Of a stretch of 64,000 nucleotides of DNA, positions 50,118 through 62,547 are shown piece after piece (position 1 is the stretch's first letter; each line of letters opens with the position of its first letter). A program made the translations under genes and the position numbers. The stretch lies in contig CALZFC010000251.1 of assembly GCA_945643635.1 (NCBI GenBank), positions 117,501-181,500 on the forward strand, in the 5' to 3' direction. Under the pieces are notes generated by a model. It did no database searches. It was not told the DNA's origin and saw nothing but the letters and a program-made list of their open reading frames with translations. Origin of the DNA: Allodiplogaster sudhausi. Lineage: Eukaryota > Nematoda > Chromadorea > Rhabditida > Diplogasteridae.

Positions 50118-53100
50118 ATCTCCAGGTCTCGGCAACGACTGGGAAGTTTCTCGCCGTCGTACTCTTGTCGTCCCTGGAGTTGTCGAGATTGCCGGCTTCG
50201 ATCGACAAAGTGACCATGTCATCGTTGCAGGAGCGAAGAAACCAGTGGTAAATTTATTATTATTATTATTATTATTTAATTAAATATGCATTATTTCTTT
50301 CCTATTCGTATTATTAAGTTAATTTAAATATTTATACTAAAATCGTCAGAATTTGTAAAACAAAAATCTATATTGGTAACTGCCAACTGCATTACCCGAT
50401 AAATCAGTAGTAACATCATATTAAATTGACGTTTATGATTAAGCAAATTAATTAATAAAAAAAATTTTCTTTCAGTTAACAGAAGATACTGACGGACTTC
50501 CAGAAGGTGGTGAGGTTGCGATGGAAGAGAGCGATGAAGCAGAGAGTTTGTTGTTTTATTAGTCTTAAAAAAACTTATTTATATAAAATTTATTTATGTC
50601 TACTTTAATTTTTACTATAGATATATTTTTTGTAAAATGCAGAAAGCGCTATTTGCTTTGATATATCTTTGGCACACGGGTTATATAGAGCTGTTCGTGA
50701 TTGTTAAACAAATTAACCATATATAAAAAAGATATGAAGAATAAAGATTTAAAAAATGTTCTAGGCGGTATTATTTTTTGTTCTTAATGATAATTCCAGT
50801 GCGACCGACTCTCGGCGCCTTCTACGTATGGACAGAGCTTCCGGATGGCACTGTTCGAGTTATCGTGCGACTGGACGGCACGAAGGGTACGGTAGAAGAC
50901 GAGAATTCGGAAAGAGCGCCAGTCGAAGAAGTCGCACACTTTACCCGAAGGGACGTCGATCTGAACGCCTCTGCACACTCGCTGAGACTCGCTGTTAAAG
51001 GAAACGTCAGAGTTTTCTTTATTATTATTTTATTATCTTTATTTTATTAGATAATAATTAAAATTTAAATAACTAAGAGTATAAAAAGTAGAAGTGAGGC
51101 GTGCCATTGATTGGAAAAGTATTCCAGACTTATAAAAATTCAAATTCTCTGGTCTGACTCGTTTGAAACATTTTGTAATACATATGCATAGTAAAGTAAT
51201 TTTTTAAAGTAAAATTTTTGTAACAAATATTTAAACTAAAAAAACATTAGTTAGAAAATAATTTTTATTTATTTAATACATATAAAAAGATAATACATTT
51301 TAAAGCTTCTCCTCGGTGGTTCGCTCGGAGGCCGAATTGATGAGGCGGCTACGACATTTATAGTTACACCAGGAGGCGATGCGAGTCATTGCAGGTGAGC
51401 GAAGTTGTGATAGGAAGGCTTATCACAATGAGTGATAACAAGCAGGTGAGAGAAAAGGAAAGCCCTTCTACCATCAGGCTTTTTTTTAGTTCTTTCAATA
51501 AGTTCGTTTTTTTTGGTGAGGCGATATCTTAACTTGCAGATTGCAAATTGAGTTCCGAAAAGCGGCCACAGATGGAGTGAGTGCGAATGCGCCGTGGCCA
51601 TACCTGGTGGAAAGTGACTACAAGGGAAAGAAGGTCAGACACAGTGGAAGAGGGGTGATGTCAAAGAATTGCATCTTTGAAGAATATTTTTGTGCTTTTA
51701 TTATTATTATTTTTGCTAATAAAGTAATGTAGATAAATTAATCTAGAATTTTTTGTGAAGTAGACAAAAACCTTCTACTAAAAACATCCCCCCTTTTGCA
51801 GTGCACAGTGGCCGAACTTGAGGCGGCCGTGCAGATGCTCGAACGCTTCACCACCAGTGCTCAAGTGAGGAATTTGTCGTATTCAAAAAAATTGTAGTTT
51901 GAATTTCCCGCCAAGCTAATTTATTTTTCATATTTAACTCAAAAAAATGGTGAAACAAGCTTGTGCCATTTGTTTATGAAATATGAACAACTAAAAAAAG
52001 AAAATGGTAATAGTTTTGACTTTGACCGGATAATGTGGTTTGCAGTTGGCGGGAGGGGATAAAGGAGCATCTCTCATTGGATAGCTCGATAAAACAGCCC
52101 TTCCATTACCAGCAAAAGAATGATGAAACAAGCAAAATGGTGATAATTTTTCTGTGAAATGTCACACGTAAGGTTATTCCAGGAAATGGTTGGTTTTTGA
52201 TGATTTTTGGAGTAGTCAATCAATCAATAGTTCCAACTCACTGCACTCTTGGCAAACACCTTATCATTCATCATCTAGAACCTGTTAAATTTGTGCGAGG
52301 TGTAATGTGCGATATGGTTGTTCTATTTCCTGTATGTGTTTAGTAATTAAAAAGTGCCTGAATTTTTTGCAGAATAGTTTTACTTGATTTAAAAGGTTTA
52401 AACTGGTAATAAATCAGCTAATACATCTTCTTTTGAAGGCTTTTAGTTTTTTTTAAGATTGAAATATATGAGATGAAAGTTTTTAATTAAGATTAAGCTT
52501 AAACTAAATGAGTAATTAATTATAATAGATAAGTCTTATATTAAAAAATATATGAACATATATGAAGGAGGAAAAGAAAATGTTGATTGTGAGCATTTAG
52601 GAAGGATGTAAAGAAAATGGTATTCATTTTAACTTTAAAGATTGGATCATGTGGTTTGCTGCAAGCGGGAGGTGATAAAGAAACATCTCTTATGGATTGG
52701 ATTGATAGTAAAGTCTTTCCTTTTTTTCTTTTAAGTAAGTAAAAAATAATAATATTCCAAACTTGTTTATAGCATTGTTCTTTTATTTGCAAATTTTTTT
52801 ACTATAAAAAAAATACATTTGAATTTCCCGCCAGGCTGTTTTATTTTTCAAATTGTACGCAAAAATGTTGAAGCAAGCACATGGTGTAATGTATTAAATA
52901 ATTCACGTAATGTTATTCCAGGACATGATTTATTTTTGATGATTTGTTTTTCGGAGTAGCTCCAAATTAGTCCAAAAAAACATTATCTAGTATCTGTATA
53001 CTTTATACATGATGTTATATGCGATGTTGTTGTTGCATGTTCAGTATGTAGCTAAGAATTTAAAAATAGACCTTAAAAATTTTTAATTGCTAATTATTTA

Positions 53101-54105
53101 TAGGAAATAAATCATTTTTTAGATAAATTAGTAATTACATTAAAAAAAAATTATGAAGGCAGCCGCCGCCGCCGCCTCAGCCTCGCCCACCGCCGTAGAC
53201 AGTCTCGGCACGGCGCAGATGGAAGAGTGCGACATGGAGCAGGAGGAGCGGCCACTCGCACTCTTCTACTACTGCGGCAAGACGGACAGGGTCGTGTGCA
53301 AGGTGAGAGGGGAAGGTCTGGGTAGACTGAGGGTATAAGGGGTATCCGTAGGAGAAGGAGTGCCCTGAGGGGGGTAGAAGGGGTAATTCCCAAAAAAATT
53401 TTTTTTTCGATTTGTTGTAGAGCAATGGAAAATCGCAAAAATGTCAAAATATCTAGAAATTTCGCCTGACGTGTCTTTATCTCCAGGAAATTGGACACAT
53501 GAATTTGATGAATTGTGTTTGGTTCTCAAAATGTTCTCTCCCTTTCTGCTTCTTCCTTCTTAGCCGCCACACTCTCTCTCTATCTCGCTCTATCTCTCTC
53601 TCGCTGTCTCTCTCGCTCTCTCTCTCTCGCTCTCGCTCTCTATCTCTCTGTCTCTCTCTCTGTTTATGTGTCAGTTTTGTACGCCTGACAAATCCGGTGC
53701 GCATGTTGCAGTGAAAGCATTGGAGCGAGAAAGCGTTGATGATAAATACTTTTGCTCATCTTTTATTTGCAATTGCTTGGGAAAAGGACATAAAATTGCT
53801 TGAGAACTGCCGTTCTCTCTCTTCCACTACTAAATTAGGAGCACAAGAGGGAAAGGAGTGAGTGAGTTGAAAGAGAGAAAGAGAGGGGAAGAAGGAGAGA
53901 GAGAGAGAGAGAGAGACAGAGGGGGAGACATTGTATGTGAGAGGAGACTAAATACCACAAAAGGCTCCGTTTATATTGATGGTTCTCCTGTCAACGATAG
54001 GGAGCAAGCGTGGAGTTGTGGGAGCATTTCAACGAATTATGAAGTGATGATGGGATGATCGCTCCTTTCTGGCTGTTGTCCTTTTTCTCACTTTCTCTCC
54101 TTCTC

Positions 54106-54162
<57 letters not shown>

Positions 54163-54190
54163 CTATCTTTTGCGGTAAATCTCTGACTCC

Positions 54191-54230
<40 letters not shown>

Positions 54231-55966
54231 CTCTATCTCTCAAGCGCCCCATTCTGACCTAAAACGTGTACACTGGTATGACATGATTTGTAGTCTTGAG
54301 TCTATCGTGGCCATATTATATTTAAGAGAGCGAACTTCTTTGGCAGCTCCTTTTCATTTCATTTCGATTGGACGTTCTTATACGCTAGCTGCCTTTTGGC
54401 TGCGTGATTATCATCTGATATGTACATGAATAGGGTTTTTTTTAATCGAAAAAGACACAATGTTTCAGTGAAGAAAAAAGAATATTATTTCGTTGAAAGG
54501 TTTTTGCTTAATTCGGTTCTTGTTCCATTTGATGCTGTTACTCCGACTTGGCATTTGCCGATCCAAGTTTTGGCTATCACGGTTTTTATTTGTATCGTTG
54601 TGGCATTAGAACAGGTCTTATTTTGTGATGAAGTGAGAGAACAAAACCTAACGCTACTTTGTTTATTTTTTGAGTTTTATCATTTATTTTTTACTTAAAT
54701 TAATTTAGATCAGTAAAATATAAATTGAATAAAAAACTAATTGAAAAGAAATATTTATACAGGCCGACCTCACGGGTTTTATGATATAATTTAGTAATAA
54801 AAATTTTTTTTCGTTTTCAAAACTTAAATTTAAATCAATTTACTTTAAATGAATCATTTTGTCCAGGCCGACCTCACGGGCCGCCAGTTCCTGTTCACGC
54901 AGCCGGCCTACCCGCCCATCTCACTCACGCGTCTCCTCTGCCTTCGTCAGGATGTCGATGGAGATGTCTGGGGATTCGAGAAGCACCCCGCCGAGCATCT
55001 CTACGCACTCAAGGCATTCGGATATGTGCAGGTGAGGGGGGGGATGGGATAAAGTATTGGAAATTTAGGAAGAGGAAATGAAAGTAGTGAACGTTTGGTT
55101 AGAAGGAATAGAAAGTAGTGAACATTTGGGAAGGAGGGAAAGAAAGTGGTGAACAGTTAAGAGACAAGGAAAAAATGGTGTACATTTTTACTTGACTGGA
55201 CCATGTGGTTTGCTGCAGCCGGAATTGATAAATAAACATCGTTTAGAGTGTCGATTGTTTAGACATGAGTCCGTTTTCCAAAATAAAAATAATCTTACAA
55301 AGTTGTTTATGCCGTATATCTTTATTTATTATGTATAGTTTTTTAAACTATACTTACTTAATAATATAGTTCTTGTAATTAAAGGCAACATCATTTCTTT
55401 CCTTCTTTAAGTAATGGCTAAATAATTTCTGTTATACTTGCAATTAATTTCTAAATAATTTCCTTTAATTAATTGACTGCAAAATAATTTGTAGGCATCG
55501 AAATCGAAGAGGTGGCTGTCGTGCATTTCACCCGAAGGAAGCTACGCAGTCATAGCAGAGGCCACCAAGCACGCCTTCATCTACTGGCAGAGGGGTGATG
55601 CAGTACAGGGAGGTCAGGAGACCATTCTTAATCAATATTTATTCATTTATTATTTATTTGATTTATGTTTATGTAAAGCTATTACTTATATGTATATATT
55701 CACCAAGGGTTGCTAAAAGATTTATAAATGCATTCTTTAAAAGGCAATAGCTGTCAAGGTCAGAAGATTCGTTACATTTAGTTGTTTTCTTTTTTTACTA
55801 GTATCTTAATTTTAATATAGAAAAGGAGAATATTTAATTGTTAGCAACAAAGAGCTTCAAAAACTGTTTCCTTGCAGACTTGCGCAATCGAAGAAGCGGA
55901 GAGCGAATCGAGGAAGTCTGCAAGCAACAGGTTGGTATTCAAACTACTACTTAAAATATATTAAAA

Positions 55967-56013
<47 letters not shown>

Positions 56014-56414
56014 GCTGGTAACTATTATGTATTTTTATGGTGGAAAATAAAATAAAGCTGATAGAATATCCACTTTAAAAAATAAATAATTATTACTCTC
56101 ACTTCCTCTCTTCGTACCTCTCATCGTTTCAAACAAACTCTCTCATGACCCCCGCCCCCCCCTCCGTATCCCTTCAGGTTCGCCTACTTTATTGCCGCCG
56201 TCTCTCTCTCCACACTCTCTCCCTCTCTCGTTCTCTCCTGTCTCTCTCTCTCCTCTCTCTCATCTCTCTCTCTCTCTCGCTATCTCTCTCCTTATCTCTC
56301 GCGCGCTCTCTCTCTCTATCACCCTCTCTCCCTCTCTCCCTCTCTCTCTTTCTCTCTCTTCTCTCTCTCTCTCTCTTTTTCTCTCCTCTCTCTCGCTCTT
56401 TCTTTCCCTCTCTC

Positions 56415-56448
<34 letters not shown>

Positions 56449-56583
56449 CAGGTCATCTCTATCCGCGACCGCCCCGACAATGACGACGTGGACGAGGCGA
56501 TCATCGGAGTCGTCGCCCTCGAGGACACCATCATCCTTCTCTCATGCGACACAATTCTCGTGAACAAGCTGAGAACGCGCTAA
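47538..56583 (+). CDS. nudcd1: NudC domain-containing protein 1 (NUDCD1/CML66 family)
   Basis: I read 17 exons: 47538-47739, 48054-48158, 48300-48364, 48707-48874, 49295-49444, 49795-49888, 50126-50247, 50476-50545, 50800-51005, 51306-51394, 51540-51633, 51802-51864, 53159-53302, 54867-55031, 55495-55612, 55878-55930, 56452-56583. All junctions are GT-AG, phases agree, and the total is 2040 bases (679 residues plus TAA). From memory of the human protein (583 residues), matches run end to end: FETYKLTHEP near 46, then RISGFENVLRWITL in exon 6, a CS domain at about 328-450 (FYVWTELPDGTVRVIVRLDG), CLRQDVDGDVW and ALKAFGYVQ in exon 14, and a C-terminal strand ending TILVNKLRTR. The extra length is mainly an acidic, Gln-rich N-terminus and an Ala-rich insert in exon 13. 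CS-domain proteins are HSP90-type co-chaperones, and NUDCD1 is tied to dynein and RNA-processing complexes. The first-exon donor and the exon 5 acceptor are the least certain. Confidence 0.9.
48560..48672 (+). repeat. 38 bp tandem repeat in NUDCD1 intron 3
   Basis: TGCAAAAG...TGTACAAAAGTACT recurs at 48572, 48610 and 48648 with a few changes. Each copy contains the self-complementary GTACAAAAGTAC. Confidence 0.9.
51865..53158 (+). repeat. NUDCD1 intron 12 with internal duplicated segments
   Basis: The longest early intron. A segment starting TTTGAATTTCCCGCCAAGCT (51898) recurs diverged at 52817, about 0.9 kb on. A second segment around AATGTGGTTTGCAGTTGGCG (52032) recurs at about 52648, and again in intron 14 at about 55202. 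The exon beginning at 53159 has a weak acceptor context (TATGAAG). Confidence 0.7.
53570..54240 (+). repeat. CT and GA microsatellites in NUDCD1 intron 13
   Basis: CT tract 53572-53672, GA tract 53875-53935, and CT tracts 54110-54165 and 54192-54240 with a run of CTTT repeats. No exon is seen between 53303 and 54866. Confidence 0.85.
54760..54776 (+). repeat. Partial copy of NUDCD1 exon 14 start in the upstream intron
   Basis: CAGGCCGACCTCACGGG is identical to 54864-54880, which spans the acceptor CAG and the first 14 coding bases of exon 14. The copy then diverges and reaches a stop, so it is not an exon. Confidence 0.9.
55970..56009 (+). repeat. AT microsatellite in NUDCD1 intron 16
   Basis: About 20 AT repeats shortly after the donor of exon 16. 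Confidence 0.95.
56196..56451 (+). repeat. CT microsatellite forming the NUDCD1 intron 16 pyrimidine tract
   Basis: About 250 bases of impure (CT)n run directly into CTCTCCAG at the exon 17 acceptor, so the repeat serves as the polypyrimidine tract. Confidence 0.9.
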
Positions 56584-57540
56584 AAAGGGGCGGGGCCAAG
56601 GAGTATGTGAAGGGGCGGTCCAAGGGCCGTATTATAGTGTGCCAAATACAGTACCCACTTATCTTAGTGTGTCTCCTACTTTAGCCCCCCCCCTACTTGT
56701 TGCACTGCAGTAGATCACCGGTTTTAATATCCCATGTCTAGTAAATGTTTCATAGATGCGGTAGGCCCCAGACCAGGTTTTGGCTTAAAGAAAAAATCCT
56801 TTTCTTCTTCAGATTATTCATTCCTGTTAAAGGTTATTAAAACAAAATCGTTCTAATTTATATTCTCTATGGTTCCGCCCGGTCTCATCCTTTCGGTATT
56901 CAGGCATTTATCTGTTTCATTGCTTATGTTTTTGAGCCCCTGAAGTTATGATTGCCTTTTTTTCTCCTTCCTTTCCCAAACTCTTTTGCCACTTCTCTCG
57001 TGCGGATGTCACTTCTTTATTCGATTTTCTGGATGAAAGGAAAAGAATTGTGCCAGTGAATTTGTTGTATATGTTCCAAAATAATTAATTATTGTATTAT
57101 GAGCCTAAGTGACTTGCAAACAGTGGCCCGAACCCAGCCGTCTCCCCTGACGCAGGGGAAGTTGTGGCATGTTTCAAAGTTCTATTCAATGCTGGCTTGT
57201 TTACTTTTTTATATTAAATTTTTTTCGCTGCAACATTGGATTTATCTTCTCGTCAAAATATCTATGGCTCTACTTGTAGAGACAGATTCGACCTTTTAAT
57301 CCTGTAATGCACATAATGTTTTGCCGTATAAAACGTTTATGAAAAGAATTTTGTTTTCAGAAGTGGAATAGGTTGTTATCCTTCGCTGATATCTTCTTTT
57401 CTGTTCGCCAAATCTGTATCGCTCTGTCTTTTGGTCATCTATCGCGTAATCTCTCTGTCTCTATCTGTCTGTTTGTCTCTCTCTCTCTCTCTCTCTCTCT
57501 CTCCGCTTTTATCGGCCTCCTAATATTCAGCACCTCAAAA
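56584..57540 (+). other. NUDCD1 3' end and FAH upstream region
   Basis: Begins with the GC-rich start of the NUDCD1 3' UTR. An ATTAAA at about 56836 may be its polyadenylation signal. A CT tract (57476-57503) and then ATATTCAG lie just before the FAH start, with 10 bases between CAG and ATG. An ORF at 57099-57299 has no recognised features. Confidence 0.55.
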
Positions 57541-59876
57541 ATGCCGCTCTCTTCATTCATCGCTGTGCCGGCGGGCTCCGACTTTCCGCTGGAGAACCTG
57601 CCATACGGTGTCTTCTCGACGACATCTAACGTCAGCCTTTTTATATTTACATTTTATATTCAGACCGGTGCTCATATTCTTCTTCATATATAAAATAATA
57701 TTATCTTTTTCCAAAAAAAAATCAGCTGCATAACCTTCTCGATTCTTTCGTTGTAGCATGTATAATTATGCAGACCACCCATGAGTCAATGGTGAATGCA
57801 GATATAATAATTTTCCCTATGGTGAATTTTATATCTTCTTTTTGGACCATTTTTTACTTCGCAAATAGTAATTTTTTGCTGAATTAAAATGGAATGACAA
57901 AAAATTAAAATCTACTTTTCGAACACGATGAATTCAGTATTTTCACTAAAATAGTATATCGAACATCCCTATAATCTACTTTTATAAAACACTTTTCCAG
58001 CCACGCCACCGCATTGGAGTGGCGATCGGCTGTGAGATTGTCGACCTGTCCGCCATCGCACACCTCTTCAACGGGCCACTTCTCGCTGCCAACCAGGACG
58101 TCTTCAAAGAGGTCATTCTATCCCCCCCCCCATGTAGAAAGAGGGTTATTCTAGCCCTATTCAGAGGAAAAGGGTCAAACGGAAGTTCTCTTTGCGATAT
58201 ATGTCTACGAGATGAAGTGGGGATAAAAATTTTTTTACATTTCAAGATAAGTTTATTCATATGTTTTTGAAAAAAAATTTACAAAAAAAAATATTTTCTG
58301 AATTATCATAAGTAAATAACGTGGTTTTTTTCTCTCTAAAAACATCTAAACGAAAATTAGTAGGTTAGGTTGTAAAAAAAATTATAATTAAATAAAAATA
58401 TATAATGATTATTATTTAATAAAAATGTAATAAGACTAATAATAATTGAATAAAAATTACTTCTTTCTCAGGAAACTCTGAATGCCTTCATGGCGCTTCC
58501 TCGTGCGGCGTGGCAAGAAGCGCGTGCGACTCTTCAACGACTACTCAGCACGGATGAGGCGACCCTTCGGTAGCTACTTTAGTTTTTATTCTTTTTTATT
58601 TTTTTTTATATCGAAAAATATATGTGTATATATATATATATAATTATTACTGTAATTTAATTCTTTTTATTATTTTTCTCTTAAATTTCACACTAGAAAA
58701 TTGGCATTTAAGATGTAAAAAAAATTGCAATTTAAACATAAAGATGAATTTTTCAGTGACAACGCCGAGCTCCGTTCGAAGGCATTTGTGAGCCAGTCGG
58801 ATGCGACCATGCATCTGCCGGCGACCATTGGTGATTTTTCTTTCCCGCCAGATTAGATTTGAATTTTGAAGAAAAAATTTCTCACATTCTTACCTCTATT
58901 TTTATACATTATTTTATATCCAGCATTTTTGGTAATTCCAAACGATGTTCTGAACGGGAGATTTGTTGATTATTAAGAAACTAAGGACTAAAGATGGTTC
59001 TGCTATTTTAATTACTTTTCTTGGTAAAATTAAATTTATATCAACTTCTCTAATTAGTGAAAAAAGAAGTTTACATTCAGGCGACTACACTGACTTCTAC
59101 TCGTCAATCTACCACGCAACGAATGTTGGCATCATGTTCCGTGGCAAGGAGAATGCGCTCATGGAGAATTGGCAAGTTGCCAAAAGAGAATTTTTTTTCT
59201 AAAACCTACTCTACATTGGTGGTTTGCATTTGGTGGAAATGTATTTATTCGGCACCTCCGCATTCCTCCCTGATTGATGGTAGTGTACATATGTTCATGA
59301 AATATCCAAGAAAAGAGATCGTAAATGTTTGTAGAAAATAAATGTTTAGGAAATACCTGGAAAAAAGAGAGATAACAAATGTTTAGGAAATACCTACCAG
59401 TCGGCTACCACGGCCGCACCTCTTCCATTGTGCCCTCCGGTACGCCCCTCCGCAGACCGTGCGGCCAGACCAAGGCAGACGATGGTGAGAGTTGTTGAGA
59501 TTTTGTTTCTTAATTTATTTTATATTTGTTTTTTCAAAAAAAACTGTGATGTCGAATTCACAAGTCATTTTAAAAATAATGAAAAAAATTCATGAAGTAT
59601 TAAATAATATTTTGTTATTACAAAAATTTCTAACCAAGCAATTTTTTATATAAAAAAAATATAAATAAAATAACTAAAGATAAATAATAAAGGAATAAAA
59701 ATAAATTTGAAGCCACCGCGCCAACCTTTGGCGCTTCCCGTCTCGTGGACTTTGAGCTGGAGATGGCCTTCTTCGTGGGCGGGCAGGGCAACAAGCTGGG
59801 CGAGCGCATTCCGATCGAGCAGACGGACGAGCACATCTTTGGCATGGTCGTCATGAATGATTGGAGTGGTTGGTTA

Positions 59877-59909
<33 letters not shown>

Positions 59910-60087
59910 GTCTCTCTCTCCTCTCTCTCTCTCTCTCTCCTTCTGTCTGTCTTTCTCTCCTCTCTCTCTCCCTTTTTCTCTCTCTCTCTCTCCCTTTCTC
60001 TATCCCTTTCTCTATCCCTCTCTCTCTCTCCCTATCACACTCTCTCTCCTCTCTCTCTCTATCTATCTATCTATCTCTGTCTCTCTC

Positions 60088-60121
<34 letters not shown>

Positions 60122-60171
60122 AGATCTCACACTCTCTCTCATCTTGCTCTTTTCTTCTTTTTTTTTGCTCT

Positions 60172-60206
<35 letters not shown>

Positions 60207-62511
60207 AAATCCTCTTGCTCACTCTCCCTCTCTGTCTTTTTCCCTTCTCCCTGCAGCACGTGACATCCAGAAGTGGGAGTATGTCCCACTTGGCCCCTTC
60301 CTCGGCAAGTCCTTCGGAACGACAATCTCGCCGTGGATTGTCACAATGGACGCGCTCAAGCCCTTCATAGTCGAGAATCCAGAACAGGTAGGGGCCGTGT
60401 TTTAGGATAACGTGCGGGTTACTGTAAAAAAATGTAAACCACTAATATATGTTAATAAGCAATTTGGTATTAATATTTAATTATTAATTTGAAACTTTTT
60501 GATATATTAAAGATTCTGATTGTGCATCTCCATATCTCAATTTCTACCGCTCTCTTCTGGCTCTCTCTCTCTCTCTCCATCTCTCTCTTCCTCTCCCACT
60601 CTCTTTCTCTCTCCTATATGAATGTATCGGCACTAGTTTTTTTTAAAGGACCCATCCAAGTTCTCATCTCAAACCACACGTTTCTTACTTTCTATCACTA
60701 TCTTGGCTTCTATTTCATATGCTTGTTTCAGATACCCGAACCACTGGCCTACCTGAAGCACGCCGATCCGTACACCTTCAACATCAATCTCGAGGTAGGC
60801 TAGAAATTAATTTTAAAAGAAGCTATATGACTGTATAAATATTTTTTACTGTCGAGAGCATTCTTGAAGGTTCAGAAGGGCCTCAATTGGTAGTGTGGAT
60901 TGATATATTGATTGCTTATTGTTAGAGGGAATTTAGAACATTGTACGAGTAGAGAAATAAACTATATTTAACAAAAAAAAATTGTAAACGTAAATATGCA
61001 TTAAAGGAGCTAAAAACTCGCTCTTGAAATCTCGCCTGTTTAAAACATATTAGCGAGAGAGCATGTGTGATGTAGAGAGACACGACTACAATACTCAGGA
61101 AAACTCAAATTGCTTCGATTGAACTTTTTTTCTCTTTTAAGGTGGCAATCAAGCCTGAGGTTTGTAGTAGTTGTGTCATTTTAAAGTACATGTTCTCGCG
61201 CTCTTACAATTAGGTCAGGCAAAAATGCGCGAATTCAACGTCAATTTTTTTATCCTGCTTAAGGTGACAATCAAGCCGGAAGGCGACTCGACCGACCACC
61301 GCGTGTGCAGCACCAACTTCCGCCATCTCTACTGGACACTCAAGCAGCAGCTCGCGCATCATTCGGTTAGGCAAGAAGGGGGCATATAAATTTATAATCT
61401 ATTAATTTTTTGTAATATATTCCTGGCACGGAGCGCAAACGAAGCAAAATTAGCGCCAATGTTCGAGTTAATTAGATTGCGGAGTCAATGGAAACCACGG
61501 AGTACATCAAAAGAACTTGAATTTCCTCTTGAATTAGCTATCATAATGATGAAACAGATTTTCAGATGGTCTCGTATTTTTATCATCTTAATAAAAATTA
61601 ATTCTTTAATTTGTGATTTATAAAAAAAAGTATAATAAAAATATGAAATATACTCCAATCAGGTGAACGGCTGCAACATGCGCGCAGGCGATCTCCTCGG
61701 CTCTGGCACCGTCAGCGGGCCGGACGAAGGCGGCTACGGATCGATGCTAGAGCTCAGCTGGAAGGGTACGGTAGACAAGGAGGGACTGGTTATGGTAGCC
61801 AGGAGTGGCAGGGTACTGTAGGCAGGAGGGGGAATGAGTTCTGCGGAATGGACCTTATTAGATATGATAATATAGTGCAGGAAATAGATGGAATAGAAAC
61901 TAGGCAGGTGTACTGTGGAATGAGGTTATTATTATTCTTATTATTATGGTAGTATAGAGCAAGAAAGTAACATAAAAAAGAAAATGCTTGTAATTATTTA
62001 AATTCGTTGAGGCACGAAAACGGTGCCCGTTGGCTCGCAGACACGCAAGTTCATCCAGGATGGCGATGAGGTAGAATCTTTTTCATTTGTTTTTTTTTAC
62101 CCTTTATTATTTTGTAAAGGGAAAAAGAAGGTTTTTTTGCTTTTTTCTTCTCCTGTTTGTCGATTAATAAAATATTTAAAAGCATAGCGATTTTATTTTT
62201 ATTTAATGCAGCTCTTACGAAATGAGAGATTCACTCTCTTTTTAGATCTGGTACCTGATACAGCGAACAGAGAGATTCTTTCATCTCCCTGTTCGCTGTA
62301 TCAGGTACCAGATCTATCTCTTCCTCTCTCTCTCCCCCCTCTCTCTCTCTCTGTCTCTCTCTCTCTCTCTTTCTCTCCCCCTCTCTCAGACGCGCTCTCT
62401 CTCCCTCTCTTCGCTCTTTTACATCTTTTCCCTCTCTCTCTCTCTGTCTCTCTCTGTCTCTTTCTCTCTCTCTCTCAGTCTTTCTCTCCCTCTTTTCTCT
62501 CTTTTACATCT

Positions 62512-62547
<36 letters not shown>

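Noticed and set aside
57373..57540. Longer N-terminus for FAH from the upstream ATG
   Set aside because: It would translate a CT microsatellite and pass an acceptor; family alignment starts at 57541.
59339..59376. Earlier acceptor copy (59348) as the FAH exon 6 start
   Set aside because: Reading on from it meets a TAG within 12 codons before the true exon.
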